Shown here: positions 32,537 through 40,694 of the stretch, piece after piece
How the letters are laid out: the number at the start of each line of letters is the position of its first letter
Position numbering within the stretch: position 1 is the stretch's first letter
Assembly: GCF_014697375.1 (NCBI RefSeq)
Contig: NZ_JACJRS010000041.1
Span: 1 to 49,480, forward strand
DNA from: Phormidium sp. FACHB-1136
Lineage (GTDB): Bacteria; Cyanobacteriota; Cyanobacteriia; Phormidesmidales; Phormidesmidaceae
Reading direction: 5' to 3'
DNA length: 49,480 bases
The notes under the pieces: model-generated
The model's input: only the letters and a program-made list of their open reading frames with translations
Databases searched by the model: none
Told to the model about the DNA's origin: nothing
Made by a program: the position numbers and the translations under genes

Positions 32537-33444
32537 GGGCGTGATCCGAGATCGAGGCGCTGGCTTTGGTTGACAAAATAGGGTAGAGGGGTGGTCTGGG
32601 TGGGCCAATGGTAGACCACGTAGCGCAGCACCCAGGGGGCCGAAACGAGCAGGCATACAACGCCCAACCACCAGCTTGCGCGAAAGTCGGCCAGGGTATG
32701 GATGGGGGTAAGGGCTCGGATTTGGGTAGCGTATTCCAGACCGGAGGCGAGGGCGTTGTTGAGGGCGTGGGCCACCATGGGCACCAACAGGGATCGGGTG
32801 GTGAGATAGAGCAGGGTCATCACCACCCCAAACATAAAGAGACCGATCAGGTTGGAGTGTAGCAGGCCAAAGAGGACGGAAGTCATGACCATGGCGGTGC
32901 GCACGCCCCACTTGAGCCCCCAACGGTGGAGCAGAATGCCTCGAAAGATAAATTCCTCGGCCACGGGGGCCACCACCACCACCGCAAAGAGCATCAGGCT
33001 ATTGTAGAGACGGGGGGCAGCGGCGTTGTCTGCCGACAGCAAGAGCGACTGTTGCAGGGTGGATTCCACCAGATGAGGGGCCACCCACGACAGCCCCAGG
33101 TAGGACACCTGAAAGGCTCCTAGGGAAAACAAAAACAGCCCCACCACCAGCCACAGCAGTTGCAGCCATGCCAACCGTCGAGGCAGGGGGCCAAGCAAAT
33201 CCCGCAGATCTAGGGCGGGGGATCGCCCCTGGACGACAATCATCAAGCACAGCCCAGTGAACACCAGAATATAGAGCGTTGGGGCTAAGATGGGATCCCC
33301 CACCTCAAGGGGCAGGAGGTGTAAAGATCCTAGGAGAATCAGCCCCAAGCCGAGGATGGCGGAAATGACCACAAACCCTGCCAGTACCCAGCGAGCCTTG
33401 AGAGCACGAAAAGGATTGGGGGAGGATTGGTTAAAACGATCCAT
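32533..33444 (-). CDS. CPBP-family intramembrane metalloprotease
   Basis: Members include CAAX-prenyl protease homologues and bacteriocin-processing or membrane-quality-control proteases. The active-site motif EEFIFRGILLHRWG (E-E-x-x-x-R), the later FGLLHSN (F-x-x-x-H) and NNALASG (H/N-x-x-x-N region) lie within about eight membrane helices. The substrate is unknown. The ATG at 33444 is preferred over GTG 33447, the codon directly before it. The stop shares CTAG with the lipoprotein gene. The upstream region holds repeat C copy 3. Confidence 0.88.
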   Translation of the reverse strand: MDRFNQSSPNPFRALKARWVLAGFVVISAILGLGLILLGSLHLLPLEVGDPILAPTLYILVFTGLCLMIVVQGRSPALDLRDLLGPLPRRLAWLQLLWLVVGLFLFSLGAFQVSYLGLSWVAPHLVESTLQQSLLLSADNAAAPRLYNSLMLFAVVVVAPVAEEFIFRGILLHRWGLKWGVRTAMVMTSVLFGLLHSNLIGLFMFGVVMTLLYLTTRSLLVPMVAHALNNALASGLEYATQIRALTPIHTLADFRASWWLGVVCLLVSAPWVLRYVVYHWPTQTTPLPYFVNQSQRLDLGSRP

Positions 33445-33530
33445 CACTCGGCGCGGTGGCCTCCCTCGACGGATCTAGACCCCAGCCCTCGTCCCGGTAG
33501 TGGCCGTTATCTATGCCGATGCTGGCCTGA

Positions 33531-33635
33531 CACCAAATCCGACTTGCCCCCCCCCGATTCCCGGCCCAACAAATGCTAGGGGCGAGGTCTCCTCGCCCAC
33601 TGATACCGGGGTCAAACAAGCCGGATTTAGTATGA
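33531..33635. repeat. Dispersed repeat C, copy 3 (MITE-like)
   Basis: Terminal inverted repeats CAAATCCGACTTG (33534-33546) and CAAGCCGGATTTAG (33617-33630) flank a central hairpin GGGCGAGG-tct-CCTCGCCC (33580-33598). This is the most symmetric copy; it is the reverse of 19326-19429. The remaining bases of the 390-base gap contain no gene except the seven-codon leader frame near 33816. Confidence 0.7.
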
Positions 33636-33815
33636 CTCCCCCCCCCAGACGTGGTGCTGCTTCCAGTTCTGGCGTTACCGATGATTACAATAGATTGGCG
33701 ATTCATGCTTTATCCATCGAAAACGCTAATTTCTTCTAACATGAAACGGCACAACTCTGCCCGGATGACGCCGCCAGCCTCAGTAAGCTAAAAAACATAG
33801 GCACTACTGGCCTCC

Positions 33816-33839
33816 ATGGCGAGCACGAAATTTCCATGA
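33816..33839 (+). CDS. Seven-codon leader frame overlapping cyclase start
   Basis: ATG at 33816 reads M-A-S-T-K-F-P and stops with TGA at 33837-33839, which overlaps the cyclase ATG (33836-33838) as ATGA. It could couple translation of the cyclase or arise by chance; no ribosome-binding site is visible. Confidence 0.3.
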   Translation: MASTKFP

Positions 33840-35041
33840 CCGATTCCTTTTCTGGGGATATCTCCGGCACGATCCTAATCGCTGAATGCGGCCTGACCCC
33901 TCCCTCGACGCTGCTTCAGGCTCTGGTTACCGAGGGGTTTAGCCTGTGCCATGGTCTGGAGGCAGTGCCCGTCATCGCCCAGGTTCAGGCTCAGATGCCC
34001 GACGTGGTGGTGATTGCTACTCCTAGCTTTACCGAGGCCGAACAACAGCTTTGCCAAACCCTGAAGCAGGGCATGGATACCCGCTTCATTCCCATTGTGG
34101 TGTTGGGGGCCGACTCCTCCCCTACCGCTCGCCTCTCGGCCTTTAAAAGCGGCGTGGCCGACTACCTCAGCTCCACCCTATGGGTTGAGGAAATGGTGGC
34201 CCGCCTGCGCGTTCATATTAATGCCTACGCGATTCATCGGCGACTGCAAAAACAGGCCCAGCGGGCGGTGTCCTCCGGTGGAGCGAATCAACTGCTCACC
34301 GACTTGCAGCGGGCCTTGCGGCGGCAGGCAGAACAACTCCAGGCTCAAAATGACCAACTGCACCGGGAAATGCAAGAGCGGGAACAGGCCCAGCAAGCCC
34401 TGCGCTTAGAACAGCAAAAGTCGGAGCAACTCTTGCTGAATATTTTGCCCAAAGCCATTGTAGACAAGCTCAAACAACTCCAGGGTTCCCTGGCAGAACG
34501 CTTTGATAATGTGACGATTTTGTTTGCCGATATTGTTAATTTCACCCCCCTCGCCGCCCAAATTAGCCCCCTCGACCTCGTCAACTGGCTGAATCAAATC
34601 TTTTCGGAGTTTGACCGACTGGCGGATCGCTACCACCTTGAGAAAATCAAAACCATTGGCGATGCCTACATGGTGGTGGGTGGCCTGCCCCTGCCCAGCC
34701 CCGACCATGCCGAATCGGTGATGGAAATGGCCCTCGCCATGCAAACCGCTGCCGAGCGCATTGCCCGCAGCGATGGCCAAGATTTTCAGCTTCGCATTGG
34801 TATCAACACCGGGGCCGTGGTGGCGGGGGTGATTGGCATCAAAAAATTTAGCTACGATCTCTGGGGCGATGCGGTCAACATTGCCAGCCGCATGGAAGCC
34901 CAGGGCCATCCCGGCAAAATTCAGGTGACCGAAGAAACCTATCGGCGGGTCAAACACCTCTACCACTTCGAGCCCGTGGGGCGCGTGTTGGTGAAGGGGC
35001 GCGGCTACCTCAACACCTATCACTACGCTGGACGCCGCTGA
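33836..35041 (+). CDS. Class III adenylate cyclase with degenerate receiver domain
   Basis: The catalytic domain (about 222-400) makes cAMP from ATP. It has metal ligands D232 (ILFADIVNF) and D276 (KTIGDAYM), the adenine-selecting pair K272 and D341 (SYDLWGDAVN), and N348/R352 of the N-x-x-x-R motif, so an active homodimer is expected. A coiled coil (about 150-205) links it to a receiver-like domain (about 12-128). In that domain the phosphoacceptor Asp is replaced (VVVIATPS, A61), the conserved Lys is lost (YLSSTLW) and the first acidic pair is reduced to one Glu, so phosphorylation is unlikely. The signal it senses is unknown. ATG 33836, overlapping a leader-frame stop. Confidence 0.92.
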   Translation: MTDSFSGDISGTILIAECGLTPPSTLLQALVTEGFSLCHGLEAVPVIAQVQAQMPDVVVIATPSFTEAEQQLCQTLKQGMDTRFIPIVVLGADSSPTARLSAFKSGVADYLSSTLWVEEMVARLRVHINAYAIHRRLQKQAQRAVSSGGANQLLTDLQRALRRQAEQLQAQNDQLHREMQEREQAQQALRLEQQKSEQLLLNILPKAIVDKLKQLQGSLAERFDNVTILFADIVNFTPLAAQISPLDLVNWLNQIFSEFDRLADRYHLEKIKTIGDAYMVVGGLPLPSPDHAESVMEMALAMQTAAERIARSDGQDFQLRIGINTGAVVAGVIGIKKFSYDLWGDAVNIASRMEAQGHPGKIQVTEETYRRVKHLYHFEPVGRVLVKGRGYLNTYHYAGRR

Positions 35042-35066
35042 ATCAGGACATCTCACAGGGCCAGTA

Positions 35067-37574
35067 TTAGTTCGGCGGTAGCAGCGCATACAGACCCCAA
35101 ATCGCCAGGGGCCGCATGTAGTGGCAGGCGCGGTAGGTGCCCAGGGCAGTGATGGCCTCCGGGGTGCGAAATTGCAGGCCGTAGTCGTAGATTTGGCGGA
35201 CGACGGCTTCGGTCATGGCTAGGGCTTTATCGGTGTGGCCCATTTGGGCGTAGAAAGCTGCAAGACCGAAGTTAATGCCCGTCCACACTTCCTGCTGGTG
35301 GGTGCTGTCGGGGTCTTCGGGGGTACCGTCGGGCAAAACGCCGTTGGCGGCTCCAATGGGTTGCTTTAGAGTAGCGGCACTGAAATTTCCCACCTGGGCA
35401 CCCTCAAACTTTTGTGCCTGGGGGCGTTCCTGGGTTTGGGCCACCTGGTTAAAGTGAACAAAGCAAGCCTCATAGATGGCCTCTAGGGAGGACTGAATGC
35501 AGGCTTCTTCGACCAAATCCGGCAGGTTCAGCAGCCGCGCCATGAACTGGCCACAGAGTTGGTCGGCCATCACCACATCGGAGCCGCTGCCCATATCGAG
35601 GCGGTAGTAGCGGCCATTCCACAGTTTGGGGTGATAGGCGTTGAAGCCGCTCTCTAGCCAGCGCTGGTACTGGGTCAGCAAAATTGGGGTGGTGCCGGGG
35701 GCGAGGTTGTTTTCGGACAGGATCTTGCCCATGGCCAACGCCGCCTCTAGCGCCGCCAGCCACAGCCCACCGCAGTAGGCGCTGAGACCCTTAAGCCGCC
35801 AGTCGTCGAAGGTTTGGTCGGGGGCACCCTCGTTTTCGGGAATGCCGTCGCTATCGCGGTCGAAATGTTTGAGGTATTGCAGGGTTTCCACCACTGCAGG
35901 CCAACAGGTTTGCAGAAAATCCAAATCCGTCCCGCCCGTGAACACAAAGGCGCGATAGACCTGAAGCACAAAGTCGCTGCCGAGGTCTTTCCAGAGGTTG
36001 CAGTCTTGGTAGCTGGTGTAGTTGGTTTGCACCCAGGGCTGCTCGTTGGGGGCACCGAGGTCGTGGGGGGTGGCTCCCTTGGTTTTGCGCTGGGCTAGGG
36101 GACTTTCTACGCCCATGGTCAGGTAGTAGCCGATGATCCGCCGTCGGTCATCCTGGGTGGGGATGGCCTGGGCAAAGGCGCGGAGGATAGATTTTTCTAA
36201 CTCTGGCCACAGCAGCAGGGTGGCAAAGCCGCCGTAGAGCCGCACATCTAGGCTTTCGTACCAGCGATAGTCGATGCACTCTAGCACCGCAAACTGGCCC
36301 ACGGGGTCGGCCTCCGTCGCCGCACTCCACAGGGTACCGCCGCTGGTCAGGTCGTAGAGTTCATTAAACAGCGCCATTTTGAACCAGTCTGGCAGGTCGG
36401 GCCTGTCTAAAATCGGCTGCTGCCAGGTGGTGATCTGCCGCTGCCAGTCCTGATAATTCGTCAATGCTTGGTGAGCGATCGTCCGCGCATTGCGCCCGTC
36501 TCGCCCAAAGAAATCGGTATAGCGACGGTAGGCATTGATGCCCTCGGCAAACTCCGTCACGGGTAAATCCCAGGCCAGGACGATGGGAAACTGCCGCGTT
36601 TCCCCCGGTTGCAGAGTAAACCGCAGGGCCAGAGCACAGCCGACTTGCTCCCCTTCGCCCGCCGCCGTCGTATCCAGCAGGTTCATCAAGCGGCCCAGCT
36701 TAGCCCAGGCGTTCCACAGGTCGCCGCCGTCGCCAGCCGGGTTCCAGCGTAGGTCGTAGGAAATCTCGATATCCGGGTTATCCAGCGTAGCGATGCACCA
36801 TTGTCCATCGCCTTCCTGGGGTTCTCGCAGGCGCTGCCAGTCGCCGCTCATCAGGCAGCCCTTCAGGCCATCGGTGGAAATCAGTTGGGTGTAGTTGCCC
36901 TGGCTCTGGCCAATGGCCGGGACGTAGTCGTAGTAGGGGCTGCCGTCGTCCCGCTGCTGCACTTCGGGGGATTTTTGCGTATTCGTAAACCAGCCCACCA
37001 TGTTCTGCCAGCTCACCATCACGCAGAGGGTAAGGGGCTGTTCCGTGGGGTTGTGGGCCGTCCACTCAAACACCGCCACGGGGTAGCTGGTTTCTTGGTA
37101 GTTGTTGGCCCAGATGGGCGAAAACTGTTCGCAGGTGATTTCCGCCTTAAAGACGTTCTCGTAGCGGTACCAACTGCGGGGGTAGAGGGCGTGGTACGTC
37201 CCGGTGGAACGTTCCGCCGTCGAAGCGGGATACCAATTCCAGGTCGAAAGCGTCCCGTCTTGGGGCGCTTCCGTACTCAAGGCGTAGGCTTGGGTTTGTC
37301 CACCGCCCGATTCAAACACGCTGAACTGACAGCCGGGGAAATTCTGGAAAACGTGTTCACCACCGTCGATGTGCCAGAGGTTAAAGTCTCCCCTGGGCGA
37401 GCGGCCAATACACCCAGCCCCAAAGCCCCCCAGCGGTGCCCCATGCCAGGGGCCATCGTCTAAATTGCTGGCGTAGCGCACGATGTAATGCTGATCCCAG
37501 CCTTGGCCAAGGGGCCATTGCCAGGACTGGACGGGGATTTGGGGAGGTTGGGAAACAGGGCGTGATTCAGTCAT
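35067..37574 (-). CDS. GH116 beta-glucosidase/glucosylceramidase-like glycosidase
   Basis: Family GH116 includes mammalian GBA2 and bacterial beta-glucosidases and beta-xylosidases, retaining enzymes. Family hallmarks: GAPLGGFGAGCIGRSPRGDF (46-63), the nucleophile Glu in WYESLDVRLYG (E440) and the acid/base Asp in DQTFDDWRLKG (about D590), followed by LSAYCGGLWLAALEAA. The length of 835 fits. There is no signal peptide, so it acts in the cytoplasm or at the inner face of the membrane. A cyanobacterial substrate is unknown; glucolipids or beta-glucosides are possible. It is convergent with the cyclase gene (25-base gap) and upstream of nothing obviously related. Confidence 0.9.
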   Translation of the reverse strand: MTESRPVSQPPQIPVQSWQWPLGQGWDQHYIVRYASNLDDGPWHGAPLGGFGAGCIGRSPRGDFNLWHIDGGEHVFQNFPGCQFSVFESGGGQTQAYALSTEAPQDGTLSTWNWYPASTAERSTGTYHALYPRSWYRYENVFKAEITCEQFSPIWANNYQETSYPVAVFEWTAHNPTEQPLTLCVMVSWQNMVGWFTNTQKSPEVQQRDDGSPYYDYVPAIGQSQGNYTQLISTDGLKGCLMSGDWQRLREPQEGDGQWCIATLDNPDIEISYDLRWNPAGDGGDLWNAWAKLGRLMNLLDTTAAGEGEQVGCALALRFTLQPGETRQFPIVLAWDLPVTEFAEGINAYRRYTDFFGRDGRNARTIAHQALTNYQDWQRQITTWQQPILDRPDLPDWFKMALFNELYDLTSGGTLWSAATEADPVGQFAVLECIDYRWYESLDVRLYGGFATLLLWPELEKSILRAFAQAIPTQDDRRRIIGYYLTMGVESPLAQRKTKGATPHDLGAPNEQPWVQTNYTSYQDCNLWKDLGSDFVLQVYRAFVFTGGTDLDFLQTCWPAVVETLQYLKHFDRDSDGIPENEGAPDQTFDDWRLKGLSAYCGGLWLAALEAALAMGKILSENNLAPGTTPILLTQYQRWLESGFNAYHPKLWNGRYYRLDMGSGSDVVMADQLCGQFMARLLNLPDLVEEACIQSSLEAIYEACFVHFNQVAQTQERPQAQKFEGAQVGNFSAATLKQPIGAANGVLPDGTPEDPDSTHQQEVWTGINFGLAAFYAQMGHTDKALAMTEAVVRQIYDYGLQFRTPEAITALGTYRACHYMRPLAIWGLYALLPPN

Positions 37575-37627
37575 CCCCAGATTTTACCGGAGGGCGATCC
37601 CTCTCAGGAAGTCACCGCAGGGACGAT

Positions 37628-39355
37628 TCAGCGATTCTCGTGGTCTCCTGTTTCCTGAAGCCGTTGATGGAAGCCATCGATGGCGGTGGGCAGCGTGAAG
37701 TAAATGTGATTGACGCCGATGCGATCTAATAAGCCGGACAACTTCAGTTGGGCATAGAGATCCTGCTTGACCCTAGCCATGGCAAAGGTAATTCCCCTGG
37801 ACTCCAGTTCGTCGTAGAGTTCGTTCAGCATATCGGCAGCGGTGATGTCGATTTCGGCGATGGCTTCGGCATTTAGCACAAACCATTCTACGGGTTCTGT
37901 TTCGGCTTCAATGGCGGCGAGGGCGCGACGCTTGAAGTTATTCACATTGGCGAAGAAAATCGGGGCATCGTAGCGGTAGATCACCAAGCCGGGAATGGTG
38001 GTCGCCCCAGGCCAATCGGAAATATCGTGGAGCCCTGCCATGCCGGGGACTTTACCCATCACGGCATCGTAGGGGCGGGCAATGCGAGCAAACAGCTCAA
38101 TCACCGAGAGCCCCACGGCAATGGCCACCCCCACCAGCAAATCCGTCGCCAATACCCCCAGAGTGGTAAACACCGCTAGGGCATAGTCTCCCCGGCGGAA
38201 GCGCTGTAATCGGCTAAATTCTGGAAGATCCACCAGGCGAGTGGCGGCATAGATCACCAATGCCCCCAGGGCTGCTGTGGGAAACATCACCAGCAGAGGC
38301 CGCAAAAACAGCAAGACTAGCACCACCACCCCAAAGGCCACCAGGGAAAAGACCTGGCTTTTGCTCCCCATGGCGTTGCCAATGGCGGCCCGACTGCCGC
38401 TGCTGCTCACCGGGAAACCTTGAAATAACCCGGTTCCCAGGTTCACAATGCCCAGGGCCAGCAGCTCTTGGTTGGCGTCAATGAGCTGGGGATAGTGGTT
38501 GCGGGCGGCGAAGGCACGGGCGGTGAGCACGTTATCGGAATAGCCGACAATGGCAATCCCCACCGCTGCGGAAAGCAAGGTAACGGCCTCCTGCTGAGAC
38601 ACCATGGGCACCTGGAAACTGGGCAGACCAGCGGGAATTGTCCCCACCACCGCCACCCCATACTGGTCGAGGTGAAAGAGGCTGACCAAGGCTGTGGCTA
38701 CCAGCACCGCCAGCAGCGGCCCCGGTGCCCTAGGGAAGCGGGCCTGCACCCCAAACAGCAGCACCAGCACAAACCCCGCCAGGGCAAAGGTGGGCCAGTG
38801 GATTTGGTCTAGATGCCCCAAAAAGTCGGCCACCTGTCCGGCAATACTGTGGGCCTCGATGGGAACGCCGCTCACCTTACTGAGCTGGCCCATGATCATA
38901 ATCACCGCCACCCCAGCCATGTAGCCGATCAAAATGGGCTTGGATAGCAGATTGGCCAAAAACCCCAACCGGGCCACATAGCCCACCAAACAGACGACGC
39001 CCACCAAAATGCCCAGCACCGCCGCCAGGGTAGCGTGGCTAGTACCGTAGGCCAATACCAGGGGAGCCACCGCCGCCGCCGTCATCATCGCCGTGGGTGA
39101 CTCTGGCCCCACCGAGAGCTGGGGCGAGGATCCGGTCAGCGCATAGAGCACAATCGCGGGCAGCATGGCCCATAATCCCTGTACCGGGTTCACCCCCGCT
39201 AGCTCGCCATAGGCCATACATTGGGGGATCAGGTAGGCCGCAACGGTGATTCCGGCTAGGAGATCAGATCGAAACCAGGGGGAGGGGTAGTGGCGTAGAC
39301 GCACGAGCCCCGGTAGCAGGGTCTTTAGGAGGGATGGTGGAGACTTAACAGCCAA
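37628..39355 (-). CDS. SulP-family anion transporter with STAS domain
   Basis: SulP proteins carry sulfate, bicarbonate or other anions through the inner membrane; cyanobacterial BicA is a member. The N-terminal 400 residues hold 10-14 helices with the family signature AYLIPQCMAYGELAGVNPVQ (about 40-60) and SVGPESPTAM. A C-terminal STAS domain follows (about 445-560), with IYRYDAPIFFANVNNFKRR, VLNAEAIAEIDITAADML and LYDELESRGITFAMARVK. The start is TTG at 39355 (no in-frame ATG close by), and no ribosome-binding site is clear. Whether it moves bicarbonate or sulfate cannot be told here. It lies upstream-divergent from rpmH. Confidence 0.88.
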   Translation of the reverse strand: MAVKSPPSLLKTLLPGLVRLRHYPSPWFRSDLLAGITVAAYLIPQCMAYGELAGVNPVQGLWAMLPAIVLYALTGSSPQLSVGPESPTAMMTAAAVAPLVLAYGTSHATLAAVLGILVGVVCLVGYVARLGFLANLLSKPILIGYMAGVAVIMIMGQLSKVSGVPIEAHSIAGQVADFLGHLDQIHWPTFALAGFVLVLLFGVQARFPRAPGPLLAVLVATALVSLFHLDQYGVAVVGTIPAGLPSFQVPMVSQQEAVTLLSAAVGIAIVGYSDNVLTARAFAARNHYPQLIDANQELLALGIVNLGTGLFQGFPVSSSGSRAAIGNAMGSKSQVFSLVAFGVVVLVLLFLRPLLVMFPTAALGALVIYAATRLVDLPEFSRLQRFRRGDYALAVFTTLGVLATDLLVGVAIAVGLSVIELFARIARPYDAVMGKVPGMAGLHDISDWPGATTIPGLVIYRYDAPIFFANVNNFKRRALAAIEAETEPVEWFVLNAEAIAEIDITAADMLNELYDELESRGITFAMARVKQDLYAQLKLSGLLDRIGVNHIYFTLPTAIDGFHQRLQETGDHENR

Positions 39356-39481
39356 GGCAAGGAAATTCCGATGAATTCAGGCAAGAATTATTGGATCACT
39401 GATCTTACCAAATCTAGGTCTAGCGTTCTTAGGATTGGCCCACTGCTCCTAGGAAAACTAGGCGGATGGCTGGGCAAAGGA

Positions 39482-39490
39482 TGCTATGAT
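39482..39490 (+). promoter_or_regulatory. Extended -10 promoter candidate for rpmH
   Basis: TGC-TATGAT forms a TGn-extended -10 element 52 bases before the rpmH ATG. The same GCTATGAT core occurs before ebsA and the SH3-domain gene. A -35 box is weak, as is usual with extended -10 promoters. Confidence 0.45.
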
Positions 39491-39541
39491 GAAAAACCTG
39501 TGACTTTTAAAGCATTGAGATCAGCTTACTGAGGTAGCCCG

Positions 39542-39679
39542 ATGAGCAAGCGCACCCTAGAAGGGACGAATCGCAAACAGAAGAGAACCTCCGGCTTCCG
39601 GGCTCGGATGCGCTCCCACACTGGCCAAAACGTGATCAAGGCTCGGCGTCGCAAGGGTCGGGCTAAGCTGGCGGTTTAG
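39542..39679 (+). CDS. rpmH: 50S ribosomal protein L34
   Basis: A 45-residue basic protein of the large ribosomal subunit: [13 protein letters not shown] then [18 protein letters not shown] and [14 protein letters not shown]. The RTLEGTNR and GFRARMR phrases are those of cyanobacterial L34. It is the first gene of the plus-strand rpmH-rnpA-yidC cluster. The ATG at 39542 follows TGAGGTAGCCCG, whose GAGG is a good ribosome-binding site. Confidence 0.97.
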   Translation: MSKRTLEGTNRKQKRTSGFRARMRSHTGQNVIKARRRKGRAKLAV

Positions 39680-39705
39680 GCCAGTTCCCATGGTTATGGT
39701 CGTCG

Positions 39706-39736
39706 GCCTACCTCTGTCCTCAGGATAGGGGTAGGC
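39706..39736 (+). terminator. Long hairpin between rpmH and rnpA, probable attenuator
   Basis: Arms 39706-39719 (GCCTACCTCTGTCC) and 39723-39736 (GGATAGGGGTAGGC) pair over 14 positions, two of them G-T, around a TCA loop. CTTTGGTG follows, a weak U run. It would lower transcription into rnpA relative to rpmH. Confidence 0.65.
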
Positions 39737-39777
39737 TTTGGTGTAGCTATCCGTTCTCTATTGTTGTATTGATTATC

Positions 39778-40182
39778 GTGCTGCCCAAATCCCAGCGACT
39801 GAGACGTTCCCGTGATTTTTCCAAGGTCTATCGCCTGGGGAGTAAGGCAGTGTCTGCCCATCTGGTGGTGAAGGTGCTAGAGACGACGGGCATCGCAGAT
39901 CAGACCATCGCCCCAGCCGATGCCTTACTGCCTTCCCCCAGTGCTGGCCTTGGTCGGGTGGGTATTGTGGTCAGCCAAAAGGTGAGCAAGCGGGCGGTGG
40001 TGCGCAATCGCCTCAAACGTCAGGTACGCGCCATCATGGCGCAGATCCTCCCCCAGTTGCGGCCCCATCTCTGGGTGGTGATTAACCTACGACCTGGGGC
40101 GGAGCAGTGCGAATATGGCGATTTTTTGCAAGAATTAAAACAGCTCTTTACCCAGTTAGAGGTTTTCCATGGGCATTCGTGA
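39778..40182 (+). CDS. rnpA: Ribonuclease P protein component
   Basis: The small protein binds RNase P RNA and helps mature tRNA 5' ends. The family motif RNRLKRQVRA (in VSKRAVVRNRLKRQVRAIM) is present, preceded by the N-terminal LRRSRDFSKVYRLGSK. From the GTG at 39778 (LPKSQRLRRS) the length is 134 residues; a TTG at 39769 would add three. It lies 98 bases after rpmH with a hairpin between. The next gene overlaps its end by 14 bases. Confidence 0.93.
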   Translation: MLPKSQRLRRSRDFSKVYRLGSKAVSAHLVVKVLETTGIADQTIAPADALLPSPSAGLGRVGIVVSQKVSKRAVVRNRLKRQVRAIMAQILPQLRPHLWVVINLRPGAEQCEYGDFLQELKQLFTQLEVFHGHS

Positions 40183-40567
40183 AGACGTGTTCTACGAGGG
40201 TGGCCCCCATATCGGTGATCTGATCATCAACGGGCTGCTAGCCTTCACCATTATCTGTATTCCTCTAACGGTGGGAGCCATTACCCGTGCCCTGTGGCTG
40301 CGTTACCGCATCACCAACCGCCGCATTTCGGTCACCGGGGGCTGGAAGGGCCAAGACCGCACCGATATTATTTACTCTGAAATTCGCAAAATCGTCACGG
40401 TGCCCCGTGGTATTGGCCTCTGGGGAGACATGGTGATCACCCTTAAGGATGGTAGTCGGCTGGAACTGCGCGCCATGCCCCGCTTCCGCGAAGTCTACGA
40501 GTATATCAACGAGAAAATTTCCCCCCAGGCCCAAGCCGTCAGTGGATCCGTGGGCAGCAACTCATAG
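40169..40567 (+). CDS. Bacterial PH-domain membrane protein
   Basis: A 132-residue protein usual in this cyanobacterial cluster. It has a membrane helix (IINGLLAFTIICIPLTVGAI, about 17-40), then a short PH-like domain, YRITNRRISVTGGWKGQDR, IYSEIRKIVTVPRG and DMVITLKDGSRLELRAMP, as in bPH2/YdbT-type proteins. Function unknown; it may bind lipid head groups or assist insertion. It overlaps rnpA by 14 bases, and an AGAGG ribosome-binding site inside rnpA supports the ATG at 40169. Confidence 0.87.
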   Translation: MGIREDVFYEGGPHIGDLIINGLLAFTIICIPLTVGAITRALWLRYRITNRRISVTGGWKGQDRTDIIYSEIRKIVTVPRGIGLWGDMVITLKDGSRLELRAMPRFREVYEYINEKISPQAQAVSGSVGSNS

Positions 40568-40694
40568 GTCGTGGGTTCTGCCCCCGTTCTACGGTACCCC
40601 GCACTGTTTGGGTGGGGTCAGGGAGAATCAAGTAGGGTAGATTAAGTAACTGAGCAAGTTGACGTCGTAATTCCCCTAGCGGGATTAGGTGCCC

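Noticed and set aside
34406-35089. 227-codon frame antisense to the adenylate cyclase
   Set aside because: Fully inside the mirror of catalytic motifs; no ribosome-binding site or family.
36801-37463. 220-codon frame antisense to the GH116 gene
   Set aside because: No recognisable domain; mirror of the conserved N-terminal part of the glycosidase.
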